From Porites lobata (lineage: Eukaryota > Cnidaria > Anthozoa > Scleractinia > Poritidae): a DNA stretch of 64,000 nt. Under the pieces are notes generated by a model. The model made no database searches. It was not told the origin of the DNA and saw only the letters and a program-made list of their open reading frames with translations. The stretch lies in the NCBI GenBank assembly GCA_942486035.1, contig CALNXK010000039.1, positions 435,001 through 499,000 of the forward strand. The letters are read 5' to 3'. Positions 22,277-31,909 of the stretch are shown here, one piece after another. The first letter of the stretch is position 1; each line of letters opens with the position of its first letter. The position numbers and the translations under genes are program-made.

Positions 22277-22963
22277 TCATAAACAGCGTAGCCAAGGGAT
22301 GGGGTCATAGGGGGAACCGTATTGGACACTTCCAGTGAAGTTTTTTGCAATGCGCTTCATTGTTTTATCAACAAACAGAAATGAATACGGTTCTCGAGTT
22401 GCTGCTTTATAATGTTTTTTATCAACTCCCAACTCAGATCATATTCTGTTTGACTCTCGCGAGGATGGAAATTCGAATAAACAGTAGTGAGAACAATTCA
22501 ATCGGATATCCTTTGGAGTTTTGTAAAACGACTGGCTGAGATAGATTACAGAACAATTCTTATGTCGTCCTTGAATGAAATAATCTACCAGCTTTCTCTG
22601 ATTTCGCTCACAAAAAAAATCATCGAATATCACAAGTTTTTGGTTGTCTTCGTAATCCATTTCTGACGCAGGAATTATTTCATCATTACTCACATGCAAA
22701 ATGTCATAGCCGAGTTGATGGGACAACTCCCTCATTTTTTGAATCAGCTTTTGATATTATTGCTGCTCTAGATTGCGCGCATAGAGATAAATCTCATCAT
22801 AGTACAACAGTGGTTTAGTTATCATGTGATACAACAGATTAGTTTTACCACTTCCACTGTTTCCACAAATCAACAACCGGAATGTGTCTGATGGCATATA
22901 TGGATATAATTGTTTGAATTTTTTATCTGAGTCATCACTGCTATCATAGTTGGGTATTTCCAT
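22277..22963 (-). pseudogene. Packaging ATPase (A32/FtsK-like P-loop), two nonsense codons
   Basis: Genome-packaging motor of the virus-like particle. Minus strand from ATG 22963. Walker A CGNSGSGKTNLL lies about 33 residues in, Walker B KLVIFDDFF about 100 residues in, and a sensor-like VIYLSQSFYKTP follows. The frame is interrupted by TAA at 22757-22759 and by a stop near 22439, but continues in the same frame on both sides to a stop at 22277-22279. About 228 codons in all, the usual size for Polinton ATPases. Its start codon lies 20 bp from that of the divergent gene at 22984. Confidence 0.85.
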
Positions 22964-22983
22964 TCATATAATGATCAAATAAA
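22964..22983. promoter_or_regulatory. 20 bp divergent intergenic spacer with AATAAAATG start context
   Basis: Only 20 bp separate the ATG of the leftward ATPase gene from the ATG of the rightward gene. The spacer reads TCATATAATGATCAAATAAA. The right side forms AATAAAATG with the start codon, a string repeated at other virion genes. Promoters for both directions must lie here or inside the coding regions. Confidence 0.55.
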
Positions 22984-23854
22984 ATGGATATTAATGAAAT
23001 CAAAACTTGGGCTAAAGATAAGATTGAATTGATTCTCTTGCCAAACAGGTGAGAAAGCGAATAAAAGAAACTGCCTGGGAAAAACAGAATCAGAGAGAAG
23101 TTTTTCGTGAGTCTTTTCAACCTCTGATTTCCCAGTTTGAAAAACCTGAGGATGATGAAGCGCGTAATATTTTTACTCAAAACCAGGAAATGCTTAAGAA
23201 TCAGTTAGCTCTTACAGAAGGCATTAAAGCCAATCAGCGAGCTATTACTCAAGGTTTTAATCAGATAGAGCGATTAGCTGATATGAAAGAGTTGCCGGAA
23301 GGAGAAAAATTAAAGAAGATGAAATAGATCCCGATTTAAATCCAGTTAGACAAAGAAAAATCTTAAAGTATAACCTTGAAAAAACTTTTAAAGATGAAAA
23401 TAAAGAGATTTTAAACAGACTCGGGTTATCCGCTCCCATATGAACTTTTAGATTCCGATCCCGATGAAATAAAAGAAATTTATGATAAAGTATCTAATGA
23501 TGCAAAAGCAATGGGTTATAGAGTTGGGGCTTTGAAAAGAACCAAGAATAGATCGGAGGATGAAAAAATTGATCTTAATTTAAGCCAAGCGATGCATAAA
23601 ACACAAAAAGAATATAAAGAAATTCTTAAATTTTATTTAAGATCACTTTAATACAAAATAGGACAAGGTTTTAAATATCCTAACCAACTTATTGATAGAC
23701 TTAAACTGCTTGGCGGATCTATTATGGCCGGAAACAATGTTGTTGTGCCAGAGTTTACTCAGATAGCAAACCATCTAAACTCAATCAAAGTCTTACCCAC
23801 GACAGAACTAAAGAAAATGATGTAGGAAATGAAAAAATACCTGGGTAAGAAATA
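22984..23854 (+). pseudogene. Polinton gene A of a paralogous pair (helical N-terminus plus conserved C-terminal domain)
   Basis: ATG at 22984 after AATAAA. Frame changes near 23040 and 23440, stops at 23326, 23649 and 23823. The N-terminal region is charged and helical (KRIKETAWEKQNQREVFRESF). The C-terminal region (about 23690-23825) has LIDRLKLLGGSIMAGNN and PEFTQIANHL. Both ends match gene B immediately downstream (KRKEREKQDAREAFREAF and LLHRLELLDGSLKAGNN), so the two are tandem duplicates. LLGG-S fits an adenovirus-protease-type site (L-x-G-G). The likely role is a virion or assembly protein, from position among capsid genes; no enzyme motif is seen. Confidence 0.6.
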
Positions 23855-23856
23855 AA

Positions 23857-26061
23857 ATGGATATAGACCATACAAAAAAACTTTCACAGGATAAAACTGA
23901 GGCAGATTTTCTTACGCGGATTGGTAGGCGAAACATAAAGCGCAAAGAGCGTGAAAAACAAGATGCACGTGAAGCTTTTAGAGAAGCTTTTGAAGTACTT
24001 TTAGAATCACAAGATAACTCCACTAAAACTCAAAATTTGATGTTAGATTAATTACAAAGACTTAATAGAAGAATAAATGAAGCGCAGCAAGCGCAAGCAG
24101 ATCAACAACCACAAGAGTAACCTGATAGATTTCGTAGGGGTAAAGATGGTCGATTAATTGATAATGACGATCACGATCACGATCACGATCAATTATACGA
24201 GGCAAGAAAATACATACGTGGACCAAGCCCACGACGACGACCTGCTGTCATGGATAGAGATGATGATCAATTTTACAACGCAAGAGAATACATACGAAGA
24301 CCTGCTGTCATAGATAGACAGGAACTAGATGATATTCGTTAGCAGCAAGAGGAAATACGGCAACAACAGCAATTACAAGAATTACAAGAATTACTATTAG
24401 ATCAACGTCGTATACAACAACAGCAAGAGGAAGAGCTTTTTGAACAACAAGTTCAACAACAGCGACAACAAGAACTTCTTTATCAACAGCGACAAAGGTT
24501 ACTACAGTTACAGCAGCAGCAACGACGACAACCACAACCACAACTGCAACAGCAACAACAGCAACTGCAACAGCAACAACAGCAACCGCAACAGCAACAA
24601 CATGCAACAACAGCAACTGCAACAGCAACAACAGCAACCGCAACAGCAACAACATGCAACAACAGCAACTGCAACAGCAACAACAGCAACTGCAACAACA
24701 ACTGCAAAATGAACGCCAACAAACTTAATTAATGCAAACACAAGCTGAAGCTCAACAGGCTCAAGTACAAAAAGGTAAAAATATATCAGATCAAATAAAA
24801 CAAGAGAGGCTAAGACAACATAATATTCTTGAATCACAACGAATGTCAAATGAACCTTCTTTAGCATCCGCTTTAGGTGATCCTGCATCATCATTAGCAT
24901 CCTCTGTGGGTTCCGCTGCGAGTAGTGCTACATCAAGTCTATTACTAAGTCCTATTAAAGGTGCTGCTCGTTTTATTAATGAGTCACTTACTTCACCCTC
25001 GCTTCGCTCACCATCTGTTAAAATCATCAGATGTATTTCCACAATCTTCATCGTTATTCTCATCAGATGTATTTCCTCAATCTAGACCTTCACGAAGTAT
25101 GTCATCATCTGTTGATAGGTTTTCTCAGCAATCTCCCCCATTCAATATTTATTCACCAAGTTTTAGGGAACAATATGGAATAAATCAACCATTACTTCCT
25201 TCTGAATATCCATCATGGCATCCTTCATCTAATCCTTCGCCATCACCATATCCAATGGCATCTGACACCTCAGCATTATCAGCGGCTCTACCACAAGGAA
25301 TGCGATCTGCATCATCTGCATCAGCGTCTGCATGAGCAGCGCCTTCAAGAGCTATGCGATCTTCATCTATACTAGCACAACCGTCATCTGCATCTCAAAT
25401 TCCATGAGTTACTTTAGGCTCTCTAAATCTAGTAAGTCCATCAGCATCATCACAAGGAATGCGATCTTCATCATCATCTGCATCAGCAGCACCTTCAAGA
25501 AGTATGCGATCTTCATCTATAACATATGATGTAATTCCACCAGAGGAAACACAACAACTAGCTCCTATTCCAGAGTATAATCAACCACTAGCTGCATCCT
25601 ATTATTAACAACCACCAGCTTTTGTAGACGATCCATTTCCAACGTTAGAAGCGTTACCATCTCTAAGCTTAACTGACTTAACTAAAGTAGTTGAAAGATG
25701 AAATAAAACTATTAAAAGCATAACCGGACAAATTAATCAAGCTGAAGGGCGAAGGACCAATTTATCTCCAGAAGATTTAGGTTTACTCAATTATCGAAAA
25801 GGTTATAAAAATAAGATCATGGAATACAAAAGGGCTTTTGAGCCTTATTTCAAACAAAGACGTAAAACAGGACGTGGAATTTACTTCTATAACTCCCCCC
25901 ATGAGCTGCTTCACAGACTAGAATTACTAGATGGATCTCTAAAAGCAGGAAACAATAATGCGCTGGCCGAATACACTCCGATCGCGCATCACCTTAGAGA
26001 TATTGGCACTATTTCTAATAAGCAGCTTAATACATTGTTAAAAAAGTATATAGACATATAA
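23857..26061 (+). pseudogene. Polinton gene B: long paralogue with His/Asp, Gln-rich and Ser-rich regions
   Basis: ATG 23857 after AATAAA, three bases after gene A. Parts in order: charged helical N-terminus (KRKEREKQDAREAFREAF); two repeats with LYEARKYIRGP and FYNAREYIRRP; a GATCAC microsatellite encoding His-Asp; a long Gln-rich stretch (24350-24710) with 52 bp tandem repeats; a Ser/Ala-rich stretch (24850-25530) with repeated RSSS/SASA; and a conserved C-terminus (25790-26061) with GRGIYFYNSPHELLHRLEL. Stops at 24118, 24340, 24727, 25333, 25405, 25606 and 25698 and several frame changes break it. Intact length would be about 730 aa. The build resembles a fibre or adhesion protein with a low-complexity shaft, but this is inference. 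Confidence 0.6.
24553..24711 (+). repeat. 52 bp tandem repeat that shifts the reading frame
   Basis: Units 24553-24604 and 24605-24656 are identical in start and end (CAACAACAGCAACTGCAAC ... CAACAACATG); a third, variant unit follows from 24657. As 52 is not a multiple of three, each unit reads Gln in a different frame. The first unit is in frame with the upstream Gln-rich sequence, and the third is in frame with the downstream coding sequence only if two extra units are removed. Confidence 0.85.
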
Positions 26062-26065
26062 TAAA

Positions 26066-26835
26066 ATCCAAGAACGCGCTATTAATATTTTTTCGGTAAA
26101 TAGACAAAAAATAGGGACAAGTAAACCAGGTGATTTTACAATCAGATTTAATCCATCCCTAAAACTTGACCCTGGTATGAAACATGAACTTGCTCTTGAC
26201 AGCTTATTAATGATTTACTCCTGGTACAACATTAGTAGAGATTACAGTAATAATACTATAAAATACTCTACTGACAAGGGAAATAGTTGGGAAACAATTA
26301 CTTTTGTAGATGGAATGTATTCCTACTCTGATATCAACGATTACATCCACCAGTACATGGAACAGAAAAATCATCATACTACTGACAGGGTATTAAAAAG
26401 TTTGGCATCAATCTAACTTTTATACTAACTACTTACAAAGTCTTGTTATCTATTACTAGTGATAATCACTGGTTAGATCTACGAGGAACAGAATTTGGAG
26501 ACCTCATTGGATTTGACAAGAAAATAGTAAAAAAGACAGAGTATGGAGCAAAACTGCCAAATATTACAAGTTCAATTGATCAAATAAATATCAACACAAG
26601 CGCTATAAAAGATATCATTGTTGATGGACGTAATACAGATACTATTGCTGTGGTACCTACACCATTCACATTTGAGCCTCGAAGACTTAAGTTTTGTCCT
26701 GCTTCATCCCATGAAATTTCTAATATGCGAATTTATTTAACAGACTCTAAGGGTAGGCCTGTAGATTTAAACAATATTGATAGGGCTATGGTACTAATAC
26801 TTCGTTCAACAGGGAAGGGAAACTATATTGTATAA
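26066..26835 (+). pseudogene. Putative minor capsid (penton-like) protein of the Polinton, about 255 aa
   Basis: The expected start is ATC (26066-26068) in the context AATAAAATC where sister genes have AATAAAATG, so the initiator appears mutated. The first usable ATG is 26177. The frame gives NRQKIGTSKPGDFTIRF, then SWYNISRDYSNNTIKYS and DINDYIHQYM, changes frame in an A-run near 26394, then continues LRGTEFGDLIGFDKKIV to a TAA at 26833-26835. The beta-rich composition and position just before the capsid gene suit a jelly-roll minor capsid (penton) protein of Polinton-type viruses; the assignment is from gene order and size, not from a specific motif. Confidence 0.5.
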
Positions 26836-26849
26836 TTATTAAAATAAAA

Positions 26850-27168
26850 ATGATGCGACAATCAGAGTTCAAAATGAAATATAGCCCTGAAACAGGAAAA
26901 TATACAAAACAACATATCTACGGAGAAGGCAAAAAGTGATAAATTTAAATCGTTTAGTTCAAAACTACTTGGAAAAACATCAAAAAAAGATACTAAAAAA
27001 GCAGTGACATTTGCCTCAAAGACTAATAAACATGATAGTAAAAAGGGTGGTGATAAAATAGTAAAAATGCTGTCACGTGAAAAACTGCCCACCACCCCAA
27101 AGAAAATGACTCGACAAGAGATAAATAATCGAGTGCTTCAAATTATGTCCGGGGGAAAGATTATATAA
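26850..27168 (+). pseudogene. Small basic Polinton virion protein with a protease-type site, about 105 aa
   Basis: ATG at 26850 (a second at 26853) after AATAAAA. The first frame reads SEFKMKYSPETGKYTKQHIY and meets TGA TAA near 26937-26942; a one-base shift in the GGCAAAAAGTG run leads to an open frame rich in Lys (FSSKLLGKTSKKDTKKA) that ends QIMSGGKII at 27168. M-S-G-G-K matches the adenovirus-protease consensus (M/I/L)-x-G-G-x, and an adenain-like protease is encoded 2.2 kb downstream. A basic, processed core or linker protein is likely. Confidence 0.55.
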
Positions 27169-27181
27169 TTATTATAATAAA

Positions 27182-28527
27182 ATGTAATCGTTTAGAAACC
27201 CAAAATATCTTGAGCGATATGAAGATGTTGTTTTGACTTAGAACAGGCTCTAGATGTAAACCCAGCAAATAACGCCCACCAAAAGAAAACAGGACTTAGA
27301 TTTGTTGCTGATAACACAGGTGAAGCTACTCCATTTGATTGGTATAATGCGAGATTTTCAGTAGATTTTAAAGTTAACCAGCTGGCCGCTGGAGCTGATA
27401 TAGATGCGGATGGTGATCAAATGGGAATGGTAAATGGTTCAAACTCTCTCATAGAAAAGTTAACTATCCTGGCAAATGGCCGAGACGTTTACCGTTGTAA
27501 TTACGCAAATCATAATGTAAATATTAAGAATTTGCTTGAGTATAATCCCTCCTATACGGAGAGTATCGCCACAAATGAATTTTACTATCTTGACAAATCA
27601 AGACATGCTGAAAGACAAACGTGTACCAGTGGAAATGTACGAGATGCTGCAGGTGATGGGCAAACACCAGCACTTTTAACCTCTGTAGCTAATTATAACA
27701 AAGGTTTTGCCTTAAGAAAAGCAATATTAGGCGACTCAGCAACAGTACGATGTGAAATTCCTCTCAACAGATATTCATTCTATGAAGAGTTGGAAGATAA
27801 GCTGCTTCCCAATACAAAAATTGAGCTAAATCTTGAAATAGAAAAAGACTCCAGTCTTATCTGGCGAGCGGGAGGAAACAATTGTAGAGTCATTTTAACA
27901 AGACTTCAACTATTTGTTCCAAGATTAACCTTCAACTCAGAAGGTCAAAAAAACTACATGGAAACTTATCTTAAACCTTACAGATGGACTTATCTCAATG
28001 AAATGGTTGAGCGATCAAATAACTCTCAACAACAAACAGGCCAATTCAGAATTACAAATGCTATTTCAAAACCGCGATTTGTATTTGTTTGGGGAATTAA
28101 CACAGCCAATGTTGAATCACAAACAGCAAATCCATTTTTATATAACACTTTTAACCTACCAAACAATGCCAATATACCACGCTGTTATCTCGAGGTTGGA
28201 AATGGAAATGAATATCCTGATATTCACTTTAAACCAGCTACAAATCCATCAAGAGTTTACCGAGAAGTAATAGGTTATGTTTACGCGAATAACGATTATC
28301 AAGGGGGTACTCTTTTAAACAGAGCAAATTTTGAGTCTTTATACCCATTTGTTTACTTTGACCTAACAAAACAAAAAATGGATGTAAAAGATGGAGTTAC
28401 AAAACTAGCATTTCATTACGAACTATCTGCTAATCCGAACGCTGATTATAACATTTACGCTCTGGTTCTTCACGAGCGAGAAGCTGAAATAGAACAGCAA
28501 GGCGGAAAACTGCTGCTGCGCGCGTAA
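27182..28527 (+). pseudogene. Major capsid protein (double-jelly-roll type) of the Polinton; N-terminus broken
   Basis: Forms the icosahedral shell in Polinton-type viruses. A start ATG at 27182 in AATAAAATG is followed at once by TAA, and a second frame change lies near 27236; from there the frame is open to 28527 (368 aa from the first internal ATG, 27421). The translation has FVADNTGEATPFDWYNARF, NYANHNVNIKNLLEY, EIPLNRYSFYEELEDKLLPN, FVPRLTFNSEGQKNYME, YPFVYFDLTKQKMD and ends EQQGGKLLLRA. These match what I know of the long capsid protein in animal Polintons (often annotated as F54H12.2-like), and the length of about 440 aa fits. Sited after the small basic protein, 22 bp before the core-like gene. 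Confidence 0.75.
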
Positions 28528-28549
28528 ATTAATATAATTTATAAATAAA

Positions 28550-29358
28550 ATGACAACTTATATTGAATATGGAGTAAAACTAACAGACGGACAAAAGTCA
28601 AAACTAGTTTCTGCAATCAGAAATAAATCACCACTAACTCTTTGATTAAAACATTCTTATCTTCGCGGATCAGATGAGTTAATGCTGACCCGCAGACAGA
28701 TTTCTAAAGTAAAAAAATCACTGGCAGCGGGAACAGGAACAGATATAAAGATAAGCCGAACACAGATTAGGCGATCAGTAAAGCATGGTGAAAACGTATT
28801 CACATCTCTAGCATCTCTAGGGGCTAAACTACTTCCTTTTGCAATGCGAGGAGTTTCAAAAGTAACACCTGCATCTGCACTTGGTGAGATAGGATTAAAA
28901 GAATTATTTGGCCGAGGAATAACAATTCGAAAAAAAATATATCCTAATGTTACCACATTTTGCAAGAGAATTTACCAAATCACAACGAGACCAAATAAAC
29001 AAAGCTTATCAAACAGGCGGTCGATTGGTTATCCATCCAACACGTAAACAGATAGAAGGAGGATTCCTAGGCACGCTTGCCTCTATTGGAATTCCAGTGG
29101 CGATTACGGGTTTGGTATCCAAGATGTTAGGCTCTAGTCTTCAAGTGGATAGACATTCATCATCAAATACAGCAAATGTTTACCTGCCACCACCTAGAAG
29201 TGGTAAAGGTTACTATCCACATCGATCTCCACCCTTTTTTGGAACTTGGGAAAACCCAATAGGAATGTGGGGTAAAAAAAAAGTCCAAAGGCAAAGGACT
29301 TCTTCTAGGAAAAAACAGCCCATTCAACTCAATTCCCATACTAGGAACCATTTTGTAA
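28550..29358 (+). pseudogene. Polinton virion core/minor protein (protein VI/X-like position), broken
   Basis: ATG at 28550 in AATAAAATG. Reads MTTYIEYGVKLTDGQKSKL, meets TGA at 28643-28645, continues in frame with a Lys/Arg-rich part (KISRTQIRRSVKHG), changes frame near 28935, then has GGRLVIHPTRKQIEGGFLG with a hydrophobic segment (ASIGIPVAITGLVSKMLG) and a further shift in the A9 run at 29274-29282 before a stop at 29356-29358. I-E-G-G-F matches the (M/I/L)-x-G-G-x protease pattern. A basic N-terminus plus an amphipathic or hydrophobic segment suits an internal capsid protein; function inferred from place and look. Confidence 0.55.
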
Positions 29359-29381
29359 TAGGGAAACCTACAATTCCCCCT

Positions 29382-29823
29382 ATGACCCCCTCCCAGCACT
29401 TTGTAATCAAACCTCTATCCAACTTTGACCTCATGGATTGGCTTGCCAAACTTGGTATTAAACATCTCAGAGGAATATAAAGTCGTGATGGCCCGCCGCA
29501 CAAAATCAGAAAAGAATGTGGACTAATCAATCTCTGGAACACATTGGGTTTGTTACAGAAATCTGGATTCAGTGGTGGAATACTTTGATCCATTTGGTTT
29601 AATGATGACAAATGAGGCACGAGCCTATTTTCGCACTTCTGGTAAGCACATATTCTACTCAATGGATGAAATACAAAACAGAAGTACTGTTCTCTGTGGT
29701 TATTGGTGTTTGTATTATTTGCTAGAGCGACAGCAGAGCAGCGATATTCTAGACGTGATACATAACCCACATTTCGATAGTGACAACAGTGATTTCCTAA
29801 AAGCATATTTTAGTAAGATGTAA
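29382..29823 (+). pseudogene. Adenain-like cysteine protease (peptidase C5), broken
   Basis: Capsid-maturation protease of Polinton and adenovirus type. ATG 29382 leads into LSNFDLMDWLAKLGIKHLRGI, then TAA at 29478-29480 and a frame change near 29535. The last frame (open to 29823) has GTHWVCYRNLDSVVEYFDPF, which supplies the His and an acidic residue, and TVLCGYWCLYYLLE with the nucleophile Cys in the usual CGxWC setting. About 147 codons, the normal size. Candidate substrates with (M/I/L)-x-G-G-x sites are encoded just upstream. The stop codon lies inside the left arm of a hairpin at the convergent junction. Confidence 0.8.
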
Positions 29824-30053
29824 TAACTACTACAAAAGTATTTATTGATAAAATAATTATATATAAATACATTTGTTTCTTGTTTAATACTTTTGTAGTT
29901 GTTATTTCAATCTCTATAGTCTAGAGATGTAATAAGTACTATGAAAGTATTTAGTAATAAAAATAACTATATATAAAAATATTTGTTTTTTGTTTAATAC
30001 TTTTGTAGTACTTACTATTCCTATTAATTTTATATCAAAACTGATATAAAATT
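29823..30053. terminator. Hairpin array at the second convergent junction (array II)
   Basis: First hairpin: arm 29823-29842 (ATAACTACTACAAAAGTATT) pairs with 29886-29905, 19 of 20. Second: about 29928-29950 (AATAAGTACTATGAAAGTAT) pairs with 29996-30019. Third: AATTTTATATCA and TGATATAAAATT (30026-30053), a perfect 12 bp stem. TCTAGAGAT separates the first two, as in array I. They fill the gap between the protease stop and the stop of the minus-strand gene at 30063. Confidence 0.75.
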
Positions 30054-30062
30054 ATACCATAC

Positions 30063-30275
30063 TTATGACTCACCATCATCTGATATGTCTTCATCATCAC
30101 TAACAGTGTCTATCGAAGAAGTCTCATTTAGATCTTTTGCGAGATTCTTCATCTCTTCAACGCTAACTTTAAGTTCGTCTAACACTTTTAATAAACGAGT
30201 GTAAATATCCAATTCTTTTCCTAAGTAACTCTTTTTATCACAAACCTGTTGATAAAGAGAATTATAGACATCCAT
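30063..30275 (-). CDS. Small acidic-tailed coiled-coil Polinton protein, 70 aa
   Basis: Minus strand, ATG 30275. Helical with heptad-like Leu/Val (LLKVLDELKVSVEEMKNL) and a strongly acidic C-terminus (SDDEDISDDGES). Stop at 30063 is ten bases from the hairpin array. No known domain. Neighbour of a second helical gene on the same strand, which starts upstream at about 30643. Confidence 0.55.
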   Translation of the reverse strand: MDVYNSLYQQVCDKKSYLGKELDIYTRLLKVLDELKVSVEEMKNLAKDLNETSSIDTVSDDEDISDDGES

Positions 30276-30292
30276 TATACTCTTTAATTAGA

Positions 30293-30658
30293 TTACTCTC
30301 CGCCACTAGTATCATCACCATTTTTTAATTCTTTAATCTTCGTAAGTTTGGTGTTTAAATCTTTAACATTCTCAACAAGAGTTCTAAACTCAGAATAGAG
30401 ATCAATAAGTTTGGTTAATCTAGCCTTACGTTCATCTGGTATTACTAACCAGTTAAAACCATCATCTCGTATTTTTTCCCATAAATCACACTCATTCGAT
30501 AGTAGTATTCGAGACAAATATTGATTTTTCTTTCTTTCAAGTTCTAACTCATCATTAATCTTAGTTCGTAATACTGACTCAAAATCTTTTACTGTTTTGA
30601 TACGCATAGATTTTTCAATCTCTTTGTAAAACTTCGCTTCCAATTTTAATTTATAACA
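30293..30658 (-). CDS. Helical Polinton protein, about 116-121 aa, 5' end disturbed
   Basis: Minus strand, stop at 30293. The frame reads FYKEIEKSMRIKTVKDF, NDELELERKKNQYLSRIL and a Lys-rich end with DDTSGGE. No ATG begins it: upstream the frame passes through a GC-rich hairpin (30661-30678) that would read SPFGDS and then into the 4.3 kb insert, so the original N-terminus is probably lost or lies across the insert. Predicted helical; function unknown. Confidence 0.5.
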   Translation of the reverse strand, partial: CYKLKLEAKFYKEIEKSMRIKTVKDFESVLRTKINDELELERKKNQYLSRILLSNECDLWEKIRDDGFNWLVIPDERKARLTKLIDLYSEFRTLVENVKDLNTKLTKIKELKNGDDTSGGE

Positions 30659-30660
30659 AG

Positions 30661-30678
30661 AATCGCCGAAAGGCGATT
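30661..30678. repeat. GC-rich hairpin AATCGCC-GAAA-GGCGATT
   Basis: Perfect 7 bp stem with a GAAA loop followed by a T-run. It sits at the edge of the non-Polinton insert and in frame with the gene to its left. It resembles other short GC-rich hairpins with GAA-type loops in this element (12772, 14828, 24994, 35440). Confidence 0.6.
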
Positions 30679-31909
30679 TTTAACTGGGCTGCCAAGGGGC
30701 TATTTTTTCTGAGGGGAGGGGGCGGCTATACACACTCAGGCTACCATAAAACCTTGTCGGCAACCATTGCATGCGACAGAACCTCATGTGAGACTGAAAC
30801 ATAAACTCATTCAAAACATTGTACCCTTTTGAAAGACTTTCGTAACCCCAAATAAAGAGTACCATTTTTAAGTGGGGGCTGTATAATAACTTTTAAATTC
30901 CACCACTATGAATAAAAATAGACAAGTTAGCCATTAATTCTAAGCAGGAAACAATTTGCATTATTTCCACGTACCCCTCCCCTAAACCCCCTGTGCCCCA
31001 AAATATAGCGTGACAGTATAACGTGACGTAACTGGAAATTCCAAAAATTGTTGTCGTTCTACGAGTATAATGAGCTGATTTACACTGGACAGAAATATTG
31101 TATTATATGAAAACCAGAAGTATAATAAAACAGACAGTTAACTGCCCATTGATCCCGCCTGATCCAGGGGCCTCACTGACTGCACGGAGACTTTTACTGC
31201 GCTTTTCACAAACATGCGAACTCTAAAGTTCAAAAGCCACCTTCACAATTGTGTTTATCGCTGCCGTCAATCATAATTACGATCAAAAGCAACGAACCTT
31301 GAAACAGAGAAACACACAAAACGGATCGAAATCCACAAATCACAAACCATGACCTTTTGAACCCGTGAAGTAGAGTTTTGTTTCCTAAGAGGTCCGTTAA
31401 GATGATTGACAGCAGTGAAAAACGCAATCGTCGGTTGGCTTCTGAACTTCGGAATTCGCATGTTTGTGAAAAGTGCGATCCTAATTTGCGGTCCTCAGTT
31501 TACAAGAAAACGCACTATTGTTTCCACAAGAAGAAAAATATTCAGTTTTAAGATGTTCCTCATGGTATTTTTCTCTAACTTAAAGGAATAAAATCCTTTG
31601 CATTTTGAGACCTAAAAAAGTTTAAAGACTTCTCGCTTGCATGTTGCGTTTACCAGCACGCACTTCAAACAATGTAAATAGATGAAACGATCGATAACAT
31701 ATTTTTTACCTGATACCGATGCGAGTTAAAAATTCGCTCCAGTTCTGTTTGTCTCACCCAAGACGAACTTTTCTTCATGGAAGATAACTATGCCGCTTTA
31801 TAACTCGTCCGAAGTTTTTGTGCCAGCTAAACAATATGGAAACACTATTCACAGTGACTCCTTGGATATTAAAAAGACTGAACGTGACGCACTATTATGC
31901 CTTTGTTTA

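Noticed and set aside
24308..24900. Long minus-strand frames rich in Leu/Val/Cys opposite the Gln-rich region
   Set aside because: They are mirror readings of CAG/CAA repeats (CTG/TTG = Leu, GTT = Val, TGC/TGT = Cys) with no start context.
30661..30682. Bacterial-type intrinsic terminator AATCGCC-GAAA-GGCGATT-TTT
   Set aside because: It sits at the 5' side of the minus-strand gene and points the wrong way for any Polinton gene; treated as an embedded hairpin.
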